NCBI GenBank assembly: GCA_007124345.1
Contig: SLFH01000144.1
Location: forward strand, 1-5,332
Length of the DNA stretch: 5,332 nucleotides
Direction of reading: 5' to 3'
DNA from: Phycisphaerales bacterium
Lineage (GTDB): Bacteria > Planctomycetota > Phycisphaerae > Phycisphaerales > UBA1924
Part shown: in pieces, positions 1-5,332 of the stretch
Layout: each line of letters begins with the position of its first letter
How positions within the stretch are numbered: the stretch's first letter is position 1
The notes under the pieces: generated by a model
What the model was told of the DNA's origin: nothing
The model's input: the letters and a program-made list of their open reading frames with translations, nothing else
Databases searched by the model: none
Translations under genes and position numbers: made by a program

Positions 1-1817
1 CCGTCGCCCTAATCACCCTCGACCCCGCCAAGATCGGCGTCATGAGTTGCAACCCCGCCATCGGCGGGCTCGCCAAGGGCCAGCTCGTCCGCGAGGTCGA
101 CGCCATGGGCGGGCTCATGGGCCTGGCCGCCGACGCCACCGGCATCCACTTCAAAGTCCTCAACACCAGCAAGGGCCCGGCGGTCCACGGCCCCCGCTGC
201 CAGAACGACAAGCACGCCTACGCCGAGGCCGTGCAGGCCCTCATCGCCTCCCGCCCGGAGATCGCCGTCGTCCGCGCCGCCGTCGAAAGCCTGAACTTCA
301 AGGGCACACAGCTCGCCGGCGTCCGCATCAGAACGCCCGAGGGCGAGGCCGAGCTCCGAGCCCCGGCCGTGGTCCTGACCACCGGCACCTTCATGCGCGG
401 GCTCATGCACACCGGCGAGAAGAAATCCGCTGGCGGGCGCCACGGCGAGGCCCCGTCCGTCGGCATCTCCGACGAGCTCAGACGCCTCGGCTTCGAGCTC
501 GGACGCCTCAAAACCGGCACGCCCCCGCGCCTGCGCAAGTCCACCATCGATTGGGACAGCCTCCCGATCCAAGCCGGCGACGACGAGCCCCTCCCCTTCT
601 CCGACCTCACCGAACGCGGCCCGTGGTCCGCGGGCAAACTCGCCTGCGACCGCTTCCCGCTCCTCGAACAACTCGACTGCCGTCAGACCCGCACCACCCC
701 CGACGCCCACGAGCACATCCGACAGAACCTCCACCGCGCCCCGATGTTCAGCGGCCAGATCGAGTCCGTCGGACCCCGCTACTGCCCCTCCATCGAGGAC
801 AAGGTCAACCGATTCGCCGACCGCGAATCCCACGGTGTCTTCCTCGAACCCGAGAGTCACCGCTCCGACTGGGTCTACTGCAACGGCATCGCCACGAGCC
901 TGCCCGAAGATGTCCAGCTCGCCCTCGTCCGCGCCATGCCCGGGTGCGAGAAGGCCGAGGTGCTCCAGTACGGCTACGCCGTCGAGTACGACATGGTCCG
1001 GCCCCACCAGATCCACGCGACGGGCATGACAAAGAGCGTCGAGGGCCTCTTCCTCGCCGGGCAGATCAACGGCACCAGCGGCTACGAAGAAGCCGCGGCC
1101 CAGGGCCTCGTCGCCGGCCTCAACGCCGCGAGGTTTGCGCTCGGCGCAGAACCCCGAACGCTCGGGCGCCACGAGGCGTACATCGGCGTGCTAATGGACG
1201 ACCTGGTGACCAAGACGCCGGTCGAGCCCTACCGCATGTTCACCAGCCGCGCCGAGCACCGCCTGCTCCTGCGCGCCGACAACAGCGCCGACAGACTCAC
1301 GCCGCTCGCCGACGAACTCGGGATGCTGGCCACGACGGACCTCGGGCGGTTGCGGCGCGAGGCCTTCCGCCTGCGTGAACGAGAGAAAGCCGAGCTCGCC
1401 AGCTCCATCGCCGAGGCGAAGCTCGACGGCGAGCCGCTGACGAAAGCACTCGTGCGTTCCGAGTTCGGCTTCGAAGACCTGCGACGGGCGCTCCCCGGCG
1501 TCCGTGCCACCCGCTCGTCGTGGATGGGCGTCTACGCCTCGATGAAGTACGCGCCGTACATCGAGCGACAGGAGGCCGAGATCCGGCGCCAGTCGAAGAT
1601 GGAACGCAAGCGCATCCCCCCCGCCCTGGATTTCGGCGCCATCGCCCCGATGCGCAAGGAAGCCCGCCAGGCCCTCGGCCGCTTCCGCCCCGAGACCTTC
1701 GGCCAGGCCGGACGCCTCGAAGGCGTCACCCCCGCCGACCTCACGCTCCTCGCCGTCGTCGTCGAACGCTTCAAGCGGGGCGAGCCCCAGCCGGGCGCAC
1801 CCGCCGGCGCAGTCTGA
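1..1817 (+). CDS. mnmG: tRNA uridine-5-carboxymethylaminomethyl(34) synthesis enzyme MnmG (5'-partial)
   Basis: MnmG works with the GTPase MnmE to place a (carboxymethyl)aminomethyl group on C5 of the wobble uridine of certain tRNAs, using FAD, NADH, methylene-tetrahydrofolate and glycine or ammonium, in the cytoplasm. The reading frame is open from the left edge (first whole codon at 3) and gives 604 residues. Compared with about 629 in E. coli, roughly 30 N-terminal residues are missing, including the GxGxxG FAD motif. The ATG at 42 is internal, because upstream codons already match the family. Visible hallmarks are MSCNPAIGG (42-68), SKGPAV, KTGTPPR, GPRYCPSIEDK (from 771), FLEPE, GQINGTSGYEEAAAQG, EPYRMFTSRAEHRLLLR and the C-terminal helical domain ending GVTPADLTLL. 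Both conserved cysteines, in SCNP (codon 48) and RYCPS (codon 783), are present. No rsmG (gidB) follows, although it is a frequent partner. Identification is near certain. Confidence 0.97.
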   Translation, partial: VALITLDPAKIGVMSCNPAIGGLAKGQLVREVDAMGGLMGLAADATGIHFKVLNTSKGPAVHGPRCQNDKHAYAEAVQALIASRPEIAVVRAAVESLNFKGTQLAGVRIRTPEGEAELRAPAVVLTTGTFMRGLMHTGEKKSAGGRHGEAPSVGISDELRRLGFELGRLKTGTPPRLRKSTIDWDSLPIQAGDDEPLPFSDLTERGPWSAGKLACDRFPLLEQLDCRQTRTTPDAHEHIRQNLHRAPMFSGQIESVGPRYCPSIEDKVNRFADRESHGVFLEPESHRSDWVYCNGIATSLPEDVQLALVRAMPGCEKAEVLQYGYAVEYDMVRPHQIHATGMTKSVEGLFLAGQINGTSGYEEAAAQGLVAGLNAARFALGAEPRTLGRHEAYIGVLMDDLVTKTPVEPYRMFTSRAEHRLLLRADNSADRLTPLADELGMLATTDLGRLRREAFRLREREKAELASSIAEAKLDGEPLTKALVRSEFGFEDLRRALPGVRATRSSWMGVYASMKYAPYIERQEAEIRRQSKMERKRIPPALDFGAIAPMRKEARQALGRFRPETFGQAGRLEGVTPADLTLLAVVVERFKRGEPQPGAPAGAV

Positions 1818-1873
1818 CTCCCGCCTCCCATTCGCAATCACACCCGCACGCGACACGCCCCGAAGAACCCCAC

Positions 1874-1877
1874 GGAG
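1874..1877 (+). promoter_or_regulatory. Ribosome binding site for the GDPD gene
   Basis: GGAG lies 7 bases before the ATG at 1885. This supports that start over the in-frame ATG at 1900, which would be 22 bases from the site and would remove five residues of the signal peptide n-region. Confidence 0.6.
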
Positions 1878-1884
1878 CCCGTCG

Positions 1885-2871
1885 ATGAACTCCTCTCGCA
1901 TGCTTCTCAAGCCTCAACGAGCCGTCGCGCACGCTCTCCTCGCGGCGATGCTGCTCGTGCTCCCCGACTCCGCCCCCGCCAATGCAGCAAGCCCGCCCCG
2001 GCCGGTCCTCTCCTGGACCGACCCCGATTGCGACCGCGTCCTCATCGTCGCCCACCGCGCCTCGATCCACCTGGCCCCCGAGAACTCGCTGCGGGCCATC
2101 GAGCTCGCCATGCTCTACGGCGCCGACATCGTCGAGGTCGATCTCCGACGAACCGGCGACGGCCGTTACATCCTCATGCACGACACAACCGTCGACCGCA
2201 CCACCAACGGGCGTGGCGAGGTCGCCGAGCTCACGCTCGAAGAGGTCCGCGCCCTCCGCCTGCTCGGCCCCGACGGCCCGACAGACCACCAGGTCCCAAC
2301 GCTCGAAGAAGCGCTCGAGCTCGTCCGCGGGCGCGCGATGGTCAACCTCGACAAGGTCGCGCCGGATCAGATGGCCGAGGTCGCCGAGATCGTCGCGACG
2401 CTGGGTATGCTCGACCACGCGCTCTTCAAGTCGCGCGAGCAGCCGGAGCAGGCCGCCAAACGCCTCTCCGCCCTCCCGCCCGAGGTCCGCTACATGCCGA
2501 TCATCACCGCCAGCAGAATCGCCGACGAAGACCTCATCGAGCTGATCGAACGCTACCACGAACTCACCGGCGCCACGGCGGTCGAGCTCATATTCAATCG
2601 CAGCAACGCCGACCGCATGACCCACGAGCTCTTCTCACGAATCAACGACATCGGCGTCCGCGTCTGGATCAACACCCTCTGGGACGGCAGGCTCTCGGGC
2701 GGGCTCGGCGACGACTCCGTCGGCGTCTCACACCCCGAGAAACTCTGGGGCACGCTCATCGAGGCCGGCGTCGGCGCAATCCAGACCGATTACCCGATCC
2801 ATCTGCGCGCGCTGCTCGCCTCGCAACGCTTCGCCCGCAAGCCGCACAGCCCGGCGGAGTCGGATGATTGA
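1885..2871 (+). CDS. Exported glycerophosphodiester phosphodiesterase-family protein
   Basis: GDPD enzymes split glycerophosphodiesters (deacylated phospholipids) into glycerol-3-phosphate and an alcohol, using a metal-dependent TIM barrel. This 328-residue protein begins with a signal peptide: a basic n-region, a hydrophobic stretch at about 13-26, and likely cleavage after ANA (32-34). It should therefore act outside the cytoplasm. Barrel motifs follow in order: AHRA (H57, R58), APENS (64-68), GADIVEVDLRRT with E84 and D86, LMHD with H99, DRTTNGRGEV (104-113), PTLEEAL, VNLDK (153-157), VWINTLWD (260-267) and QTDYP (300-304). The expected histidines and acidic metal ligands are present. HRA replaces the usual HRG, and NLDK stands where many members have an ExK motif. 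That pattern resembles a GDPD subgroup I know from Bacteroidetes-type proteins. The gene lies 67 bp after mnmG and may be cotranscribed with it. Family assignment is strong; the substrate is not determined. Confidence 0.88.
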   Translation: MNSSRMLLKPQRAVAHALLAAMLLVLPDSAPANAASPPRPVLSWTDPDCDRVLIVAHRASIHLAPENSLRAIELAMLYGADIVEVDLRRTGDGRYILMHDTTVDRTTNGRGEVAELTLEEVRALRLLGPDGPTDHQVPTLEEALELVRGRAMVNLDKVAPDQMAEVAEIVATLGMLDHALFKSREQPEQAAKRLSALPPEVRYMPIITASRIADEDLIELIERYHELTGATAVELIFNRSNADRMTHELFSRINDIGVRVWINTLWDGRLSGGLGDDSVGVSHPEKLWGTLIEAGVGAIQTDYPIHLRALLASQRFARKPHSPAESDD

Positions 2872-2895
2872 GGCGCCCCGCACTGGGGCTGCCTC
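2870..2895. terminator. GC-rich hairpin between convergent genes, possible terminator
   Basis: GAGGCGCCCC (2870-2879) pairs with GGGGC (2885-2889) and GCCTC (2891-2895) around the loop GCACT, giving 10 base pairs with one bulged T at 2890. It overlaps the last two bases of the phosphodiesterase stop codon (2869-2871) and lies in the gap before the end of the opposing gene. No T tract follows on either strand, so a classical intrinsic terminator is not shown. It could instead act as a weak terminator or protect a 3' end. Confidence 0.45.
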
Positions 2896-2971
2896 ACTCT
2901 CGGGCCTGAACATCTGCCGGAAGCCGTCCGCCCGGACTCGACGCCGATCGGCCGGCGCCGACGGCGACGCC

Positions 2972-4060
2972 CTACTTCCCGGGGCGACGCTCGAAGTAGA
3001 GCGTTTGCTCACGCCGGTCGACCGTGACCACAAAGGGCTCGATCCCGTGGTTGCCTACCGCGGCGATGACCTCGAAGGTGTCGAAGGGGTATCGCCCACC
3101 CAGCGGCCGGGGATTCGGCGATGCAGCGCCTTCCCGCTCATAGCAGGGCGCAAGGTTCATGCCGCCGACAACGAAGGACCGGAACACCTCCCCGTCGCCT
3201 CCTTCGGCTACACGCGAGTCGATATGGAACTGCGGATTGCCGGTGTCGAGGTGCGCGTAGCCTTCATGGCCGTTGACGGACACGGGGAACCAGATGTTGT
3301 GCTGGTCGCCCCGGTAGGCGGTTTTCGCGACCGGGTCGGCGTCGAAAAGCGTGCGCTGCTCGCTGTCCATGGGCCGCAGCGTGATCAGGCCCTCGCGGGC
3401 GTCGACGGAGACGAGATAGTTCGAGAACATGTTGATCCCGACGACTCCGGCAATAGGCCGGTCGCCGAATATCTCCGGCGACTCTTGACTGTACCGATCG
3501 TTCATTCGATGGATCATTCGATCGATGTGCTCGGACTTGCCCTGCGTCGGCCTCTCGAACTCGAGACCGGCGACGCGGGCCGTCTCGATCGTGCCGAACT
3601 CCCCCCGAAGCTCTTCGAGCATGATGATCGGGATGAAGGTTCCTGTGTCGAAGATGAACAGGTGGGATGCCCACTCCTCGCCGTTGAACACCTCCAGCGG
3701 GATGAAGAGATAGTTGAATCGGATGAGCTCGATCGTGACGGGACCGCCGATGGGCGTCGAATCGATTGCGATCTGCTGAACCCGCCCGGCGCCCGGGCCT
3801 CCCTTTGCAGGCAATTCCCCTTCCCGCGGGTTCAGGCGGTAGCCGATCAACTCGCCTTCATCGTCGTGGATCGGAACGGGACGGTATCGACCGGTCTGAA
3901 GGCGGTCGCGGAACTCTTCCCGCTCGATCTCCGCGCCGGTGTGGTCCTTGAAGACGGTGTCTGGCGTGATCCGCATCTGTTGCCCGGATGCGGAAACAGC
4001 GAAACAGCACGCCATGGTTGCGGCGGCGAGCAGGACGAGCAATTGACCGGAGTTGCGCAT
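2972..4060 (-). CDS. Exported two-lobed retropepsin/pepsin-like aspartic protease family protein
   Basis: This is probably an aspartic peptidase of the retropepsin-like (Asp_protease_2) type, which uses paired DTG aspartates to activate water for peptide-bond cleavage. The 362-residue chain has a signal peptide (hydrophobic 7-22, likely cleavage after ASG at 24-26), then a polar, charged segment of about 80 residues with no recognised fold, perhaps a linker or pro-segment. Lobe 1 (about 110-228) has FIFDTGT (D138) and the hydrophobic-hydrophobic-Gly element GVVGINMF, then VSVDAREGLITL. Lobe 2 (about 253-357) repeats the plan with HLDTGN (D272), VIAAVGN and VTVDRREQTLYF. Having both catalytic aspartates in one chain suggests a pepsin-like monomer. 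The ATG at 4060 is chosen over the one at 4147 because it has a good ribosome site and starts the signal peptide directly. Codon use is less C-biased than in mnmG. Activity and substrate are not shown; a peptidase-fold protein with another role is possible. Confidence 0.8.
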   Translation of the reverse strand: MRNSGQLLVLLAAATMACCFAVSASGQQMRITPDTVFKDHTGAEIEREEFRDRLQTGRYRPVPIHDDEGELIGYRLNPREGELPAKGGPGAGRVQQIAIDSTPIGGPVTIELIRFNYLFIPLEVFNGEEWASHLFIFDTGTFIPIIMLEELRGEFGTIETARVAGLEFERPTQGKSEHIDRMIHRMNDRYSQESPEIFGDRPIAGVVGINMFSNYLVSVDAREGLITLRPMDSEQRTLFDADPVAKTAYRGDQHNIWFPVSVNGHEGYAHLDTGNPQFHIDSRVAEGGDGEVFRSFVVGGMNLAPCYEREGAASPNPRPLGGRYPFDTFEVIAAVGNHGIEPFVVTVDRREQTLYFERRPGK

Positions 4061-4069
4061 CGGTGGTGA

Positions 4070-4076
4070 CCTTTCC
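4070..4076 (-). promoter_or_regulatory. Ribosome binding site deciding the protease start
   Basis: On the minus strand GGAAAGG lies 9 bases before the ATG at 4060. The frame stays open upstream to an ATG at 4147, but that start would put 29 polar residues before the signal peptide. The site therefore favours 4060. Confidence 0.6.
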
Positions 4077-4531
4077 GAGATGGGGTTCGAGGCGTGCTCC
4101 GTTCCCTGTGTGGCGGCAACGGAAGCAGAAGCGGCTTTCGACACCAAGACGACTCAGGACACGAGTCCTATCCGAACACAGGCCGGCCGCCAGACGCGAG
4201 CCGCCGACCAGACGCCCGCAAGACGCGGTCGCCGCCGCGATCCCGCCTCACAAAGAGATGCGCAGAAAGCCCCGGGCTGTCAGAAAATCACGGATTCAGA
4301 CTCGATTTTTCCTGGCCACGCCGGCGGGAACGACGGCGCGGCGGTGTGACCAGACTCGTCGTGGGTAGAACAGACAGAGCCACCGAGGAGAGCCGGCCAC
4401 CCCGTCCACCTGTGCGCTGCTCACCTCGCAAAGCTCCGCCGGAGAAGGCCGACGCACCGCGGCGTCCAAAGATTGGTCCCTCCGCCCTTCCGGCGCGTCC
4501 GCCGAGATAGGCTTGCAGCAGAGTCAATCAC

Positions 4532-4536
4532 GGAGG
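4532..4536 (+). promoter_or_regulatory. Ribosome binding site for the lipoprotein gene
   Basis: GGAGG lies 7 bases before the ATG at 4544, near-ideal spacing. The frame it opens stays open to the right edge and starts with a lipoprotein signal, so it fixes the start. Confidence 0.75.
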
Positions 4537-4543
4537 ACAACAC

Positions 4544-5332
4544 ATGCTCACGACACGATCGCTCATTGCCGCGGCCGGCGCCGCGGCGCTCTTCGCCTTC
4601 GCAGGCTGCGCCGCACCCGGCCACCGAACAGCTTTCGATCCCGACCGGCGCATCTTCATCCCCGAGGCCGAAGACCTCGTCGCCGCCCTCCGCGTCAGCG
4701 CCGTGCACGACGGCGAGCACATCCAGATCCGCTACGAGTTCCCCACAGACAACCCGAGCTGGTACCACCAGTATTGGGTCTTCCAGGACGGCGCGTGGAC
4801 CCGCTACGGCAGCTCTCCCGCCGGGCCCGAGCCGCACGGCTTCTATGAAGACCGCATCTCCGTCGCCATCGACGCGGGCAACATCCCCCATTACGACACC
4901 TACGGCGGCTTCCTCGTCACCCACCCCGGCGTACGCAGCCGCACCGACGAGGTCTCCCAGGAACAGGCCGAGGCCCACCCGCACATCGGTCAGCGCCTCG
5001 GCGAGAGCGATGTCCGCAAGTTTGTCGCGGTGTCACGCACCGAAAGTCCGCTCGATTCCCGCTGGTCGAGCGTGCGCGACCCGGCCGAGCTCATGGACCT
5101 GCGCCGGCGGAGTGTCTTCCTCGACACATGGCAGTGGCGCGCCCACCGCAGCAACCCCGTCGGCTACGCCGACAACGGCTATGTGCTCGACTATCGCCTC
5201 TCCTCAGAGGGGCGCTCGATGTACACCACCAACGCCAACGAAAATGGCGACGGCCCCGCCTTCGTCTTCAACGAAAGAGCCGCGGGAGTCCGGGCGCTCA
5301 GCAAGAATCGCCTGCTCGAGCGCGGCTACTCG
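4544..5332 (+). CDS. Lipoprotein with ethylbenzene dehydrogenase-type (DOMON-like) haem-binding domain, 3'-partial
   Basis: 263 residues are visible and the frame is still open at the right edge. The N-terminus is a lipoprotein signal: R5, a hydrophobic stretch at 7-20, and FAGC with the lipidation cysteine at C22. The mature protein should be membrane-anchored and face the periplasm or cell surface. The rest resembles ethylbenzene dehydrogenase-related proteins, a family built on the haem-b-binding gamma subunit of DMSO-reductase-type enzymes. Evidence includes LRVSAVHDGEHIQIRYEF (49-66), WYHQYWVF (73-80), HGFYEDRISVAID (98-110), YGGFLVTHPG (120-129) and DTWQWRAHRSNPVGYAD (194-210), close to the family pattern D-W-x-W-x-A-x-R-x-x-P-x-G-x-A-D. 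The haem iron in EbdC has methionine and lysine ligands. M226 and K254 are candidates only, and the true ligands may lie beyond the edge. No catalytic or iron-sulfur subunit gene is visible here. It may be an electron carrier or haem sensor or carrier. Confidence 0.8.
   Translation, partial: MLTTRSLIAAAGAAALFAFAGCAAPGHRTAFDPDRRIFIPEAEDLVAALRVSAVHDGEHIQIRYEFPTDNPSWYHQYWVFQDGAWTRYGSSPAGPEPHGFYEDRISVAIDAGNIPHYDTYGGFLVTHPGVRSRTDEVSQEQAEAHPHIGQRLGESDVRKFVAVSRTESPLDSRWSSVRDPAELMDLRRRSVFLDTWQWRAHRSNPVGYADNGYVLDYRLSSEGRSMYTTNANENGDGPAFVFNERAAGVRALSKNRLLERGYS

Larger units (their letters stand above)
4061..4543. other. Divergent intergenic region, no gene recognised
   Basis: These 483 bases separate the divergent protease and lipoprotein genes and should carry both promoters. 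No convincing -35/-10 pair can be seen. The best +-strand -10-like match is TAGAAC at 4366-4371, with only a poorly spaced upstream element. A less GC-rich patch lies at about 4281-4313 and includes a run of five T (4306-4310). Short inverted repeats occur at 4156-4169 (AGGAC/GTCCT), 4268-4278 (AGCCC/GGGCT) and 4451-4466 (GACGC/GCGTC). Reading frames here are arginine-rich or low in complexity and look non-coding. I recognise no tRNA, known riboswitch or CRISPR repeat. Confidence 0.6.

Noticed and set aside
9..1172. A 387-codon open frame on the minus strand opposite mnmG
   Set aside because: It mirrors the C-rich third positions of mnmG, has an Ala/Gly/Glu/Val-rich composition with no domain pattern, and lies wholly inside a certain gene.
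2864..4069. A 401-codon open frame on the + strand opposite the protease
   Set aside because: The minus-strand frame has a signal peptide, a ribosome site, two DTG motifs and a duplicated lobe plan. The + frame shows no recognisable family and overlaps the phosphodiesterase end.
4061..4147. A 29-residue N-terminal extension of the protease starting at 4147
   Set aside because: The extension is polar and precedes a complete signal peptide, and GGAAAGG sits at the right distance from the ATG at 4060.
4268..4278. AGCCC/GGGCT inverted repeat as a minus-strand intrinsic terminator (followed there by TTTCTG)
   Set aside because: The stem is only four or five pairs with almost no loop, the T run is short, and no minus-strand gene lies upstream of it in the window.
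4297..4358. Direct repeat CAGACTCG at 4297 and 4351
   Set aside because: An eight-base repeat is expected by chance in a region this long, and no third copy or flanking symmetry is present.
4345..4371. Possible promoter for the lipoprotein gene (GTGACC and TAGAAC)
   Set aside because: The spacing is about 14 bases, too short for a normal sigma-70 promoter, and each element matches only four of six positions.
4094..4510. A 138-codon + strand frame in the intergenic region
   Set aside because: It is Arg/Pro-rich with no domain or clear ribosome site, as expected from non-coding GC-rich DNA.
4421..4984. A 187-codon minus-strand open frame across the start of the lipoprotein gene
   Set aside because: It is an antisense mirror of a gene with an ideal ribosome site, a lipobox and family motifs, and its composition is low in complexity.

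Overview
This is a GC-rich bacterial chromosomal window with four protein genes and no recognisable RNA gene, mobile element or CRISPR array. The first and last genes are cut by the window edges. The strongly C/G-biased third codon positions, a tRNA-modification housekeeping gene and a run of exported proteins suggest a free-living Gram-negative-type bacterium. A planctomycete (Phycisphaerae-like) or similar high-GC aquatic lineage is my best guess from the style of the proteins, but no marker here proves it.

Layout. Bases 1-1817 (+) hold most of mnmG (gidA), the tRNA uridine-34 carboxymethylaminomethyl enzyme, lacking about the first 30 residues including the N-terminal FAD glycine motif. 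After a 67-bp gap, 1885-2871 (+) encodes an exported glycerophosphodiester phosphodiesterase-family protein. Its stop codon is built into a GC-rich hairpin (2870-2895) in the 100-bp gap before the convergent gene at 2972-4060 (-). That gene encodes an exported aspartic-protease-like protein with two DTG motifs in two related lobes. A 483-bp gap (4061-4543) separates it from the divergent gene starting at 4544 (+). This last gene encodes a lipoprotein with a haem-binding domain resembling ethylbenzene dehydrogenase gamma subunits and runs off the right edge.

How the genes relate. mnmG acts on tRNA in the cytoplasm and could share a transcript with the phosphodiesterase gene, since no terminator is visible between them. 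The other three products all carry export signals and should work in the periplasm or at the envelope: phospholipid headgroup scavenging, peptide-bond hydrolysis, and haem or redox binding. The convergent and divergent arrangement makes three separate transcription units likely, and nothing in the sequence shows that the products act together.

The points most worth a second look are the two-lobed, two-DTG protease, the haem-domain lipoprotein, the atypical active-site sequence of the phosphodiesterase, the stop-codon hairpin and the unexplained divergent intergenic region. I see no convincing previously undescribed multi-gene system.
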